A model generated the notes under the pieces. It was not told the origin of the DNA. It saw only the letters and a list, made by a program, of their open reading frames with translations, and did no database searches. Positions 10,654 through 24,957 of a stretch of DNA of 64,000 bases are shown piece after piece. The stretch is from Utricularia gibba (taxonomy: Eukaryota; Streptophyta; Magnoliopsida; Lamiales; Lentibulariaceae). The stretch is taken from contig NEEC01000002.1 of the NCBI GenBank assembly GCA_002189035.1, positions 1 to 64,000 of the forward strand, written 5' to 3'. The translations under genes were made by a program, and so were the position numbers. How positions within the stretch are numbered: position 1 is the stretch's first letter; each line of letters starts with the position of its first letter.

Positions 10654-13600
10654 ATGGCTACTCCAGGGGGGAGAAGCGACGATCCGAGTTCCCAACAGAT
10701 GGCTGCCTCCGGGAGCAGAAATGATGACAACATCAATTCGCAAGCTGCTTCGCATCGAGCAGCGCGGTATTCCTCTGGGGCAACCAGTTCCACGTTAAAC
10801 AGAGGCGAGTCTACTAGCATGGCTATCGCGCAGTTCAGTGCAGATGCCAGGCTTCACGCCGTCTATGAGCAATCTGGTGAGTCCGGGGGGTCTTTTGATT
10901 ATTCCCAGACATTGATGACCTCCACAAGTCAATCCATTCCGGAGCAACAAATGACTGTCTACTTGTCCAAGATGCAGCGTGGTGGCCTTGTACAACCTTT
11001 TGGTTGCATGATACTCGTTGACGAAGCTAGTTTCAGGGTTATTGGTTACTCAGAAAATGCTCGAGAAATGCTCGGTTTGACTCCTCAGTCCGTCCCGACT
11101 CTTGAAAAATTTGAGATTTTGACAATTGGTACTGATGTTAGAATCCTTTTCAAACCTTCGAGCTCTGCTTTGCTCGAGAGGGCTTTTAGGGCTAGGGAAA
11201 TCACTCTGTTGAATCCTATTTGGGTCCACTCGAAGAGTTCTGGGAAACCCTTTTATGCAATTTTGCATCGGATAGATGTGGGAATTGTAATTGATTTGGA
11301 GCCTGCAAGGGCAGAGGACCCTGCTCTCTCAATTGCTGGTGCTGTCCAATCGCAGAAGCTTGCAGTGAGAGCCATTTCTCGTTTGCAGTCTCTTCCTGGT
11401 GGTGACATTGGCCTTTTATGCGACACAATTGTTCAAAGCGTTAGGGAGCTAACCGGGTACGACCGGGTTATGGTTTATAAGTTCCACGAGGATGAGCACG
11501 GCGAGGTTGTCTCTGAGAACAAGCGACCAGATTTAGAACCTTATCTTGGATTGCACTACCCCGCTACCGACATTCCGCAGGCTTCTAGGTTTTTGTTTAA
11601 GCAGAACAGAGCAAGGATGATCGTGGACTGTCACGCTACGCCTGTTAAGGTTATTCAGGATAGTGCATTGATGCAGCCCCTGTGTTTGGTTGGTTCCACT
11701 TTAAGGGCCCCTCATTGTTGCCACGCTCAGTACATGGCAAATATGGGCTCTATTGCGTCCCTTACACTGGCAGTTGTCACTAACGGAAATGATGAGGAAG
11801 GTGCTAAAAGAAGAGTTTCACAGAGGTTATGGGGCTTGGTTGTTGGTCACCATACGTCTGCCCGATACATCCCTTTTCCTCTTCGTTATGCTTGTGAATT
11901 CCTAATGCAGGCATTTGGTTTGCAACTGAACATGGAATTGCAGTTGGCAGCACAAGTAGCTGAAAAGCGTGTTCTGAAGACTCAAACGCTCTTGTGTGAT
12001 ATGTTGCTCCGAGATTCGCCAACTGGAATTGTTACACAAGACCCCAGTATCATGGACATTGTAAAATGTGATGGAGCCGCTTTGTACTACCAAGACAACT
12101 ATTATCTTCTAGGTGTTACACCTACTGAAGCTCAGATAAAAGATATTGTCGTATGGTTGTCAGAATTCCACGGTGGATCAACGGGGTTGAGTACTGATAG
12201 TTTAGCTGAGGCTGGGTATACAGGAGCAGCCTCCCTAGGAGATTCAGTTTGTGGATTGGCGGTTGCATATATCACAGCAAGGGATATTTTGTTCTGGTTC
12301 CGTTCCCACACCGCAAAAGAGATAAAATGGGGTGGCGCAAAGCATCATCCTCAAGATAAAGATGGCGGTCAGCATATGCATCCCCGTTCCTCATTCAAGG
12401 CATTTTTGGAAGTGGTCAAAAACAGGAGTTTGCCATGGGAAAATGCGGAGATGGATGCTATTCACTCATTGCAGTTAATTTTGAGAGATTCGTTTCGGGA
12501 TGCCTGGGGAAGTAACTCAAAGGCAGTTGTACAAAGCAAGGCCTTGGATTTGGATTTAAAGTTAAAGGGTAGGGATGAACTAAAGTCTGTTGCCAGAGAA
12601 ATGATCAGGTTGATTGAGACTGCCACAGCTCCTATATTCGCAGTAGATGTTGAAGGGCGCATAAATGGTTGGAACTCAAAAGTCGCCGAATTAACTGGAT
12701 TCCCTGTTGAAGAAGCGATAGGAAAGTCATTGGTTCATGATCTTGTTCACAAGGAGTCACAAGAAATTGCATATAAGCTTCTATTTCATGCATTGAGAGG
12801 TGGGAGTCTCCTAATTCGTCATTTACCTTTTCATTCTTCACAGCTTCTTTTAATCATAAACGGTCGATCCATTATTTCCATGGGAATCCAGTATCCTTTT
12901 TTTTTTTTGGTGCTTTTACCGTGAACTTAAAATTTTTTACTTGATTTACCCAGTGAAATAATTGATGTAGGTCAGGAAGATAAGAACGTAGAATTAAGAC
13001 TGAAGACAGTTGGCCCTGAACGAGACGGGGAAGTTGTTTTTGTTTTGGTCAATGCATGCACCAGCAAAGATTGCGCAAGCAATGTTGTTGGTGTCTGCTT
13101 TGTAGGTCAAGATGTTACCGCCGAGAAAGTGGTGATGGATAAGTTTATAAACATTCAAGGTGATTACAGGGCTATTTTGCACAGTCCGAGCCCTCTGATC
13201 CCTCCTATATTTGCATCAGATGAAAATACTTGCTGTTCTGAATGGAACACTGCAATGGAAAAGCTCACTGGATGGAATAGAGCAGAAGTGATGGGAAAAA
13301 TGTTGGTTGGGGAGATATTTGGCAGTTGTTGTCGGCTTAAGGGGCCCGATGCACTGACAAATTTCATGATTGTCTTACACAATGCAATGGGAGGGCAGGA
13401 TTCAGAGAGGATGCCGTTTTCTTTTTTTGACAGAAATGGGAAGTATGTGCAAGGGCTTCTGACAGCGAACCAGAGGTTGAATATGGGTGGCCAGATTACG
13501 GGAGCTTTTTGCTTCTTGCAGATTGCAAGCCCTGAGGTACAACTAGCACTTGAAATGCAGAGGCGGCAGGAGCAAAGGCATGTTTCAAAGATGAAGGAGC

Positions 13601-14604
13601 TGACCTACATTTGCCAGGAAATTAAAAACCCTTTAGGTGGTTTGTGTTTCACCAATTCATTATTGATGGCAACGAAATTGAATGAAGACCAAAAGCGTTT
13701 TCTTGAAACCAGCGCAGCCTGTGAAAAGCAGATTTTGAAGATTATGAAGGATGTTGATTTGGAAAGCATTGAGGATGGGTATGTCGTATCCTAGCCTAGT
13801 TTGAATGCTGGTTAAGATTTAATTATGGGAGGAGGTTTGTCAAACATGAATCATTTCTTTTTTTGATGTTTTGCACGTGTCCGCTGTGTATGTTTTTGCA
13901 CTAATATTGTGGGAGTTGGTAACATGTTGACAGTTCTTTGGAGCTGGAGATGGGGGAATTTGTACTTGGGAGTGTAATAGATGCGGTGGTTAGCCAAGTC
14001 ATGTTTGTGGCGCAAGAAAGAGGTGTGCAGCTGATACGTGAAATACCCAAGAGCATCAAGACGCTCGCTGTGTGTGGCGACCAAGTTAGAATCCAGCAAG
14101 TTGTGGCTGATTTTCTAGTGAACATGGCTCGTTTTTCGCCATCCCCTGGTGGTTGGGTGGAACTTCGACTTATTCCAACCTTCAGGGAAACACCGGGAGG
14201 AGGAAGCGCAGTCCACATGGAGCTGAGGTAGGTACAAGTTGAGGGTGTTTCATTATAGGCGGGCGCGGGGCGGGGGCGGGGCGGGGCAGCGAATCAATGG
14301 AATATGTGCTAGTTGTGCCTTGGTTTTACTTTTAATAGTTCCAATCGAATTTAATTGTGGGATTTGGTTTTGGCCGCGTGGAAGGATGGTGTGTCCAGGA
14401 GAAGGTCTGCCTCCTCAACTAGTACAAGACATGTTCCACGGGAGTCAAAGGGTAACGCAGGAAGGGCTTGGGCTAAGTATATGCCGAAAGATTTTGAAGC
14501 TAATGAAAGGAGAAGTTCAGTACATTAGAGAATCAGAAAGAAGTTATTTCATAATTACTCTTCCCCTTCCTCTTGCATGTTCAAGCCGGGAGCCCATCGT
14601 CTGA
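10654..14604 (+). CDS. PHYB: Phytochrome B photoreceptor
   Basis: Red/far-red photoreceptor that binds phytochromobilin in the cytosol and moves to the nucleus after light activation. Four exons (10654-12799, 12971-13778, 13934-14227, 14385-14604) give 3468 bases, 1155 residues, close to Arabidopsis PHYB. Order: a Gly/Ser/Asn-rich extension of about 90 residues typical of phyB, PAS domain, GAF domain with the DIP motif in [15 protein letters not shown] domain with HPRSSF, two PAS repeats ([14 protein letters not shown] in the second), then a histidine-kinase-related module from [10 protein letters not shown] to [15 protein letters not shown]. The chromophore cysteine is residue 356, but the normally invariant glycine before it is cysteine 355 (RAPHCCHAQ). 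A second change, Tyr for the usual Cys, occurs in [10 protein letters not shown]. The frame is otherwise intact. Intron 3 starts with a dense G-tract. Confidence 0.97.
14258..14286 (+). other. G-quadruplex-like tract in PHYB intron 3
   Basis: Runs of 4, 5, 4 and 4 guanines separated by single cytosines occupy 14267-14286, preceded by further short G runs. They lie on the sense strand about 30 bases after the intron 3 donor. The sequence fits the classical four-run quadruplex rule with one-base loops. Confidence 0.8.
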
Positions 14605-16818
<2,214 letters not shown>

Positions 16819-17080
16819 ACCAAAGCCATGATGAGTCAATCCTAATGCTATTGCTATTGCTATTATTCCTAGAGAGTGATTGACGTATCTCCAGGAGACG
16901 ACAGAAATCAATAAGACAACCGTGCGTAAATTAGGAAGTTTGCATAATCAGGTTAACTGACTTGATTCAGAAGCCAACTTAAGAGCAAATTACGATAAAC
17001 AAAAATGGGTTCATATTTGCACTCCCGCGGATTCTCGATTTCAGTTCTAATATTACAATTGGTCGACTGGCTACCTGGCA

Positions 17081-19805
17081 TCACTCACAGCATTCTGGTG
17101 CGTGCTGTTTTTGCAGCTTCTCCCAAAGGCAAAGAATCTTCCTGGGGTTCTGGTAATGTGCAAGAATGTAATCAGGTTCACAACCAGCATTGCAGAATCT
17201 GTCATCGGTCACATATTCGATTTTGTGCCCGCGTTTCTTCAACTGCTCCACCCATATTCCAACAGCAACATCTTCCAATTTAAACAGCTGAAAAAAAAAT
17301 CACAGATTTCTAGTACAGAATTAAAACATTCAGTCGTTAGTCCTGGATGATTTTTACCATGAGCTTCCGTTTCTTGTGCCCCTGAACTATAAATCTTGCT
17401 ATGTCTTCCGACATAACATATCCTGGACCGTGTGCCCAAGGAGGGTATGACGAATGTGGCCACTCCTGCAACGAAATCAGCCATCCGTAAGTGAATTTAA
17501 AAAAAATGTGGTCACTTAGTTGTTTAGAGAGGAGTAGACCAAGACCTTCTCACTTATGAACCACTTGTTGCTCTCATCCCTCTCAGGAGATGATTTAAAA
17601 GAAATGTGGCCATACAAGAGTCCATTAACGTGCTTTTTCCCGAGGCTTTCCAGAATTTCGTCAATTCTCACAAATGCGTCATCATCCATTTTCATTATAT
17701 ATTTAGCAGAGAGTATATCGATCTGTCAAGAATAACAAAGGCAGTTATTATATTTTGCAGCAACAAAGGTGAATAAATAAAGCATTGATTTATAAAGAAA
17801 TACCCCCATGATGCAAACAGCGATTGTTTTGTAAGTAAGAAGACCATAATAATCGACAAAGGGCATCAGCTGGACATCCCCATAGGCTTTAGCTTCTCTC
17901 CACAGATTAAAGTTCACATCTTTATTCCTGTGCTGCATGTTATTCAGTCCAGCACAACAACCCAGGACCACAATCAGCAAAAAATGATGACTTTAAAGAG
18001 TCTCAAATCACGGGAGCCACCAACTTCTCTGTACAAATAAATAAACTCTCAATTCATAATCAATCACTCACCAGGCCAACGAAGAAGCGCACAGCTACAT
18101 TCCCGGTGCGTACTGCATCAAACTGCATCCAAGTTCTTCTTAGTGCCATGCGCCTCCCAAAATTATTCCCCGAAGAGAAAACTCCTATTAGCAGCAGTAG
18201 TTTTTTCTTAGAAATTGATCCACCTTTGAGATTTCGAGCATCATTGACTAACTCCACATCGTCATTTACTGGAAGGCCTTTTGCTAGCACGGAGAGAACT
18301 GTCAAGCTACCGCTCCATCTGACTCCATTTACCAACCAGGGTTCAAGTCTCTGCAGTTAATGAGGCAGCATAGCTAGGCATCAAACTCTTCATTACTAAC
18401 ATCAAACTCCATTTATTGCATGAAGTTATACCTCTCTATATGGAAATGATACTTCATGCCTTCCATTGACTGTCATATGAAACCCCTCATTACCAGACCA
18501 TATAGTAGCTGTGAATGGGTTACCTTCAAGAAAGTGAAAAGAGGGACTTGCATGGGAAGCCCCTCCTGAAACATTGCCAAGGCTTATGGCATTGTTCTGT
18601 TGGCAATTTTACAAACCAAAAGCTCATGTAAATTTCACTAGTTGACAAAAAATTCACAAATCTTGATCTACGATGAGAAACAGAGAAGATCACAGAACAA
18701 CCTCTAGATTTCCTGAATGACTTCCATTCCGATTAAATCCCTCGGCTCGTCTAGTTGTTTGTGCATTGCATTTTACCAACCCATCAACTGCAAGGCCATT
18801 GATGACAGAATGGAGAATCAGGAGGCAAGATCAACAGTACAAATTTGCACTACTAGGTGCCTTTTAACAACTACGACTCGAGCCAAGTGAACACGTTCGC
18901 CACCCCTAAAATTTCATTCACTAGAAAAGTTGCATGAAGTATTTTGATATGATATGTAAAATAGTGAACCCAGTAGAATCTGGAATACCTAGAAGGAGAT
19001 CAGGTGAACCGTGATCTGGGCATTTTTCTTCCTTGCCCCAGCCAGATTCTAAAGTCCAGGTATTCTGAATACTAACTGGTTCTTTTGTCAAATTCTCCCC
19101 TGGTAAAACAATCTTATATTGTAGAACTATTGGAGGCTTTGTCTGCCCCTCGAGCTGTGAACCAATAAACTCAATTACGAAACTGGCTTCCCGTGAATTA
19201 GGTATCCCAATCAAAGTAACTGATGAATCCTCCACCAGACCACACGGGATTTCAAGAGCACTCCCGTTCCCCAACGAACTAGTATTATATGCAGTTACAA
19301 AGTGTGGACATGGCCTTACTGAAGATTCAGATTCAACAATGTATTTTGAACCATTTTCCTCTTCAGTCGCCGAGAATAAATCTCTCCACATCAAAAGACC
19401 CTCAGTGATCCCTAGGGCCATTTCAGGCAGTGCATCGGTTCTGGGAAATAAAAATTTCATATGACTAGCTGCGAGCAGTATACCGAAGTCTTGCTTGCTA
19501 ATATTTGAGATCAGACCGTACAATTCATCCAGTCCCTCGTAACTTCTATATTGAGCCTTGTACCGGAAAATCCTGGGATTTGATCCGGATTTTATATCAC
19601 TCCTGGCACCAGCAACGTTTTCTGACGTATATCCTTCTTCCGCCGGACGCGGAATGAAGAAGTCGTACGGGGAGTAGTGCTTCTTTGAAGACCCAGATTT
19701 TGCAGTCCAAGTGTAGCTGAAAGCCAAAGCCATGCAAAGGCCTATTATCACCAGTCCTCCAGTCCATTTCTTCATCCCAGACTTACGAGTCACGAATTTC
19801 CTCAT
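17081..19805 (-). CDS. GALT3: Hydroxyproline O-galactosyltransferase, GALT3-like (GT31 + galectin)
   Basis: Golgi type II membrane enzyme that adds galactose to hydroxyproline on arabinogalactan proteins. Eight exons (19805-18989, 18787-18702, 18596-18432, 18350-18072, 17932-17804, 17722-17546, 17465-17358, 17287-17081) close to 1968 bases, 655 residues. A short basic cytosolic tail precedes one signal anchor ([20 protein letters not shown]). Then come a stem, a galectin-type lectin domain (ending near [21 protein letters not shown]) and the GT31 catalytic domain, with [12 protein letters not shown], the metal-binding acidic triplet in KMDDDAF, and the late motif EDVAVGIW. The tail reads [15 protein letters not shown]. 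Assignment to GALT3 rather than GALT2/4/5/6 is supported by the neighbouring EMB2750-like gene, since in Arabidopsis these loci are, from memory, adjacent (At3g06440, At3g06430). Confidence 0.9.
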
Positions 19806-20712
19806 CTAATCTTCCTCCATAGCAGGAAACGAAAGCCTGTTGGACTTGGAATAGTGAGCACATGATTACCTTCCAACGTGTTAATTCTATATCCGCACGT
19901 CTCCAACATATAAAACAGCTACAAATTTACCAGGAATTACTCACTACAAATGTTAGAAGAGAAACGAAAACAGGGATTTCATGAGGGGAACAAAATGAGA
20001 AAAGCAGCGATGGGTTGGAACTTGGCAGTTGGGGAATACGAGCTTACCGTCAGTCTGTTGGAAAAGAACTCCGAGCTCCGAAATAAAAAGAAGTAGAGAG
20101 AAAGGATAAGGATGCGCGGTTGTCGGGCAGGGGAACTACTCAACCCTCTTCCGAATTTCGATCGGTCTCCTGCGGCAGCCTGCATTATGTTACTGTAGTG
20201 CTGGTGTCAGGGCCGGGCTTCATTTGTCTTTGATAATGTGACCCGAAGTCCAAACCGACGAGGACTGATTGAAAGACATTCAATTTCTCTTCAATTTTCC
20301 ATTCCAATTCGTGTTCCAACAGATAATGACCATTAAAAAAGGGACCCATTTTACCAATCCAATCCGCATACTCTATTCACTCTGCTCCAATTGAGTAGTT
20401 TATTTTGATTTTAAATAGAGTAAGACACTGAGTTACCGGGTGTTTTAGTACAATTTACTCCAGAAATCAATTAATAGGGACGGAAAAAGGATATCCAAAC
20501 GGGGGTGTTTTAGTACAAACGTTGCCTTACAAATGTGAAGGTAAGGAATGAAGAATGAAAAAATAACTGTTTTTTTTCTGTTAAGCTTGTTTTTTTTTTC
20601 TTCTTTAAAGTTTAGACAGCCTCCCGTAGCCCCAGAGAGCCGGGGGCAGCCAGGCAGATGGAGCAGAACAGAGCCAATTTCCGCCGGTGAAGCTGGAAGT
20701 TTCTTGTTGGTT

Positions 20713-20735
20713 TCTCTCTCTCTCTCTCTCTCTCC
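20713..20735. repeat. CT dinucleotide microsatellite
   Basis: An almost perfect (TC)n run of 23 bases in the SAM synthase promoter, about 135 bases upstream of its TATA box. CT stretches near transcription starts are common in plants; a regulatory role is not shown. Confidence 0.85.
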
Positions 20736-20867
20736 CTGTGGTGTCGGCTCGCTCTGCTATTCTCACAAACCAATATTGAATTGAATTTGAATGTGGGTTG
20801 GTGAATCCTCTACCGCCCATTGTGAATGTACCCACATATTCCGTCCGGATAAACTTTTTCCTCCTCC

Positions 20868-20875
20868 TATATATT
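20868..20875 (+). promoter_or_regulatory. TATA box of the SAM synthase gene
   Basis: TATATATT in the context CTCCTATATATTCCCGTCC, followed by CT-rich leader sequence. It fits the core promoter of a highly expressed housekeeping gene whose leader includes an intron ending at 21445. Confidence 0.6.
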
Positions 20876-21454
20876 CCCGTCCCCCAAAATCCCTGCCTCT
20901 CGCCTCTTGCCTCTTGCCTCGCCTCGCCTCCTCGCCTTCTACGACGCTCTTCCGCTTGCCTGGCTCACTTACGGTGTAACCTCCATCCATCCTCTCTCAT
21001 TCTTCTCTTCTTCTTACGGCGTCGTTGCTTACAGATCTCTGTGTAATTATTTGTTTGGCGAACGAACAAGAGACCCAACTCTTCTCTTGCTCGACCCCTG
21101 AATGCGTCCTCCTGCAAGCCTAATGTCTTGTTGGATCATCCGTTCAGCGTTTTGAAATTAAACTTTAAACAGTTTCCATTTCTAAGTCCAGGAGTTTATG
21201 TTGTTCCTTGGACTTCGATGTTGTCACCGCCCTTGTCTGTTCTACATTTATCCCGGATTTTCCGCTTTTCTCCACAAATCTCGGTTTCAAATCGCATGGT
21301 TTTATGGCATTTAGTTAGATTTTAACAAGTTTAGTCCTTTTTGGTTAGATTTCATTTTCGAGTTTGAATCTTTGTGTTCGAATGACCATCTCATCGTACC
21401 TTGATGAATGGAAACTAAAGCTTTGTCGGAATTTTCCTTCTGCAGCTTTGAGAA

Positions 21455-22636
21455 ATGGAGACCTTCTTGTTCACGTCCGAGTCTGTGAATGAGGGTCACC
21501 CAGACAAGCTTTGCGATCAGATCTCGGATGCTGTTCTCGATGCATGTCTCGCCGGGGATCCAGAAAGCAAAGTTGCATGTGAAACCTGCACCAAAACAAA
21601 CATGGTCATGGTCTTTGGTGAAATCACCACCAAGGCCAACGTTGAGTATGAGAAAATTGTCCGAGATACCTGTCGTGCCATTGGATTCGTATCAGCCGAT
21701 GTTGGCTTGGATGCAGACAACTGCAAGGTGCTTGTCAACATAGAGCAGCAGAGTCCTGATATCGCTCAGGGCGTACATGGCCATCTGACAAAGAGGCCTG
21801 AGGAGATTGGTGCTGGTGATCAGGGGCACATGTTTGGATACGCCACGGATGAGACTCCTGAATTGATGCCTCTGAGCCATGTTCTAGCCACTAAGCTCGG
21901 TGCTCGTCTCACAGAGGTTCGCAAGAATGGAACTTGCCCCTGGCTGAGGCCTGATGGTAAGACACAGGTGACTGTTGAGTATTACAAGGACAATGGTGCA
22001 ATGGTTCCTGTTCGTGTGCACACGGTTCTCATCTCAACACAGCATGATGAGACTGTAACCAATGACGAGATCGCTGCTGATCTGAAGGAGTATGTCATCA
22101 AGCCCGTGATTCCAGACAAGTACCTTGATGAGAAGACCATATTTCACTTGAATCCCTCTGGCCGGTTCGTCATCGGCGGTCCTCATGGTGATGCAGGTCT
22201 AACCGGTCGCAAGATAATCGTCGACACATATGGTGGATGGGGGGCTCATGGTGGTGGTGCTTTCTCAGGGAAGGATCCAACCAAGGTTGACCGAAGTGGT
22301 GCATACATTGTGAGGCAAGCTGCAAAAAGCGTCGTTGCTGCGGGACTGGCCAGAAGGTGCCTCGTTCAGGTATCGTATGCCATTGGTGTCCCTGAACCCT
22401 TGTCGGTGTTCATAGACACCTATGGTACCGGAAAGATCCCAGAGAAGGAAATTCTGCAGATTGTGAAGGAAAACTTTGATTTCAGGCCCGGCATGATTTC
22501 CATCAACCTCGACCTGAAGAGGGGAAATGGAAACAGGTTCTTGAAGACTGCTGCATATGGGCATTTTGGAAGGGATGACCCTGATTTTACTTGGGAAGTG
22601 GTGAAGCCCCTCAAGTGGGAGAAGCCGGAAGCTTGA
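21455..22636 (+). CDS. SAMS: S-adenosylmethionine synthase (methionine adenosyltransferase)
   Basis: Cytosolic and nuclear enzyme making S-adenosylmethionine from methionine and ATP, for methylation, ethylene and polyamine synthesis. The coding region is one uninterrupted exon of 393 residues, the usual plant length. Hallmarks are [13 protein letters not shown] at the N-terminus, the ATP-site motif [12 protein letters not shown], and the phosphate-binding loop GGGAFSGKD. These are followed by the conserved [16 protein letters not shown] stretch and the C-terminal [14 protein letters not shown]. Nothing is missing. A consensus AATAAA lies at 22867-22872. The neighbouring PTI1-like kinase and NPSN relic recall the Arabidopsis order At3g17390-At3g17410-At3g17440 (from memory), which would make this the SAMS3/MTO3 relative. 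Confidence 0.97.
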   Translation: METFLFTSESVNEGHPDKLCDQISDAVLDACLAGDPESKVACETCTKTNMVMVFGEITTKANVEYEKIVRDTCRAIGFVSADVGLDADNCKVLVNIEQQSPDIAQGVHGHLTKRPEEIGAGDQGHMFGYATDETPELMPLSHVLATKLGARLTEVRKNGTCPWLRPDGKTQVTVEYYKDNGAMVPVRVHTVLISTQHDETVTNDEIAADLKEYVIKPVIPDKYLDEKTIFHLNPSGRFVIGGPHGDAGLTGRKIIVDTYGGWGAHGGGAFSGKDPTKVDRSGAYIVRQAAKSVVAAGLARRCLVQVSYAIGVPEPLSVFIDTYGTGKIPEKEILQIVKENFDFRPGMISINLDLKRGNGNRFLKTAAYGHFGRDDPDFTWEVVKPLKWEKPEA

Positions 22637-23267
22637 TAATCATTGCCTTGCCCGTTCATTCAACTTCTACATAGCTGTTCTATTCCTACGCCTACCTATC
22701 ATATGACACATGTCACGAGTTTTCCTTCATCCTTCAACAACTACTAGCAATGTTACCACTGTTGCTTAGTCGTCATCACAGTAAATGGCCATACCCCAGG
22801 ATCTAGTATTGTTGTATTTGTTTCACGGTTGATTTAACTTTTCTTGCATAAAATCTTCTGAAATCTAATAAATGCATGCTAAGAAATAACTGTACCAGCA
22901 CATGATTTAATAGGCGCTGGGCGCACAAATTGTCAACAAAAACTTGCACATGAAACACCAAGGGTGGAATACCGAATACAGCAGAAATATTTCGAACGAA
23001 CTCCAGCCATTACTGGCGCGACATACACGCAGAACCACACACGAAGCTTTTGCCAGAGATTGCAGTAATTACGTCTTCCACCTACCTTCCACCACGGTAT
23101 CCCACGCCGAAGTTGAGAGCCTGAAAGTTGCTTACACTTCCAGACTCCTAACAGTCCTAATCTCTGACTTACACTTAACTCCGTTGGACCACCATGATAG
23201 TAGGGGAGAGCCTCTGCTAAAGAAAAATGTCACGTTGTGTGGAGGATTCGAATTTCCACTCACCAGT
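22637..23267. other. Tail-to-tail 3' flanks
   Basis: This spacer lies between the stop codons of SAM synthase (plus) and the PPR gene (minus). It contains the SAM synthase polyadenylation signal AATAAA at 22867. The 128-codon plus-strand frame at 22944-23330 runs antisense into the PPR gene and has no family motif. Confidence 0.55.
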
Positions 23268-24957
23268 TTATATGTAGGATCCAACATTGTTTTCAGTTTC
23301 ACTCTCACCCAACAGAAGAGCTTCGTTTGACCCATCATCTGTGCTTTCCATGACAACATCGAGAGTCCCCGTCTCCTGTTCTCGCTTAAGATCATAAACC
23401 TTGTCCCTCATACCCTGCTTATTATACGCATCAACCATTATACAGTACGTTGTGGAGTCTGGTTGGCACAGCTTGCCCTTCATTCTCTTAAAAACCCGTT
23501 CCATCTCCATTAAATCCTCTGCCTTGGCGCAAGCATATAAAACTGCATTGAAAAATGCGGCATTTTCGGGAATTTCTAACCTGCTGGCCAATTTGACACT
23601 GCTTTTCACTTTGTCAAAGAGCCCTGCATTAGCATAGCCTCTGATTAGGCAACAGAAGGTTTTCGTGTCTCCCTGCATCCCTTCAGCACGCATCTGATCA
23701 AATGAATACTCCATGTGTTTAGCATCCCCCACATCTGAGAAGGCTTCGATTACATTGTTGTAAGTTGAGGTCGTCCATGGAAATGCAAGCTTACGCATGT
23801 ACTCCATTACAGAAGACATCTTCTCATACATCTTCTTCTTCCCATAAGCACCAATAAGAATGTTGAAAGTGCGTGTCTCTGGTTCTATTCCAAAATCTCG
23901 AAACTTCTCATACCATCTTTCCATCATTTCTATTTGTCCCTTGTTTCCAAACAAGCTGATTATCGAGTTCATGGTCCAAACATCAGGTTTGCTGATTTCA
24001 CTTGCAAGCATCATAGAAATGATCTTCTCCATCTCTTCATACTTTCCAGCCTTTCCATAGCCACTCAGTACTGTGTTGTGTGTAACAGTATTAGGGGATA
24101 TTGACCTTTCGGCCATATCTTGATACAGGGTCTCAACAAGTTCAAAACGAGAAGCATCAGCACATGCCTTGATAAGTATGCTGTACGTATGGATATCCGG
24201 TTGACAAAGAGGAAAAGATTTCATCTTTTCGAGAATGGTAAAAGCTTTGTCGATCAAATTGCTTCTGCAACATGCTGCAAGCAAAGCGGTGTAGAGCTGG
24301 GCAGTGGGTTCCAATCCTTCCTGAAGCATTTCATCGAAAAGTTGGGAGGCCTGCCCAGGTTGTCCGCATCTTCCTAGAAGAACCAGCAGTTTCATGTATG
24401 TCCCTTCTTTGGGCACGTAAAAAGGCTGCAACTTCAGCACTTCAAATATCTGTAAAGTTGAAATTCAATTCAAGAGTCCAACACCAAGTTTCAGAACTTG
24501 GAACAAGTTTATCTCCCTTTCTAACAATAAAAACGAGAAAGAAAGAATTCAACCGACAAAAAATCCCAGAAAGAGCACAAGAAACCTCGAGTGCGCGAGA
24601 CCATTGCTTTTTGTCGATGGCATCAGCTAGAGCTTCAGTGACGGTATTTGCCCATGCTCTGGCACTGTTCTTCCGGTCAACCTTTTTTTTGATGTTCTTG
24701 ATCGGGGTTCTTCTCTTATTAAAATTAGCAAACTCAGGGACGGAGCTCTCAATGAGACCAGGGTATTCCCCTCTTTTCCAGTGTTTTTTCGTTGGCTCGT
24801 TCAGCGATGGAATGATGGCTGCGCATGTGGTAGGAGATCTCCGGTGTGAAATCCGAGATTCCGCCAACGGCCCAATCCACAGGGGAGAAGTGAGGAAGGA
24901 GGAGGGGAGTGAGAGTAGAGAAGTGACCTCCATTGATACCGCCAATTTGCACTCCAA
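23268..24957 (-). CDS. EMB2750: P-class pentatricopeptide repeat protein, EMB2750 (At3g06430)-like
   Basis: Organelle RNA-binding protein of the P class, with no E or DYW tail; the Arabidopsis relative is plastid-targeted and needed for embryo development. Two exons (24957-24586, 24449-23268) give 1554 bases, 517 residues. The N-terminus is serine- and basic-rich with few acids, like a transit peptide, followed by KKHWKRGEYPGL and IKNIKKKVDRKNSARAW, typical of this orthogroup. About ten 35-residue PPR units follow from GTYMKLLVLLGR to DSTTYCIMVDAYNKQG. The block GIEPETRTFNILIGAYGKKKMYEKMSSVMEYMR carries characteristic residues of the family. A second ATG eight codons downstream (24933) is an alternative start. 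Confidence 0.9.

Larger units (their letters stand above)
19806..21454. promoter_or_regulatory. Divergent promoter region of GALT3 and SAM synthase, with SAMS leader
   Basis: The region between two genes pointing apart. The half nearest 19805 should hold the GALT3 leader. The half nearest 21454 holds a CT microsatellite (20713-20735), a TATA box (20868) and a long CT-rich leader. The sequence TTCTGCAG ending at 21445, nine bases before the ATG, looks like the acceptor of a leader intron, a usual feature of plant SAM synthase genes; its donor was not identified. Confidence 0.6.

Noticed and set aside
14239-14604. 121-codon plus frame covering the end of PHYB
   Set aside because: It reads through intron 3 including the G-tract; only the last part is PHYB exon 4. 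The normal join at 14227/14385 restores the family sequence.
22944-23330. 128-codon plus frame downstream of SAM synthase
   Set aside because: It overlaps the PPR gene in antisense and has no recognisable domain.
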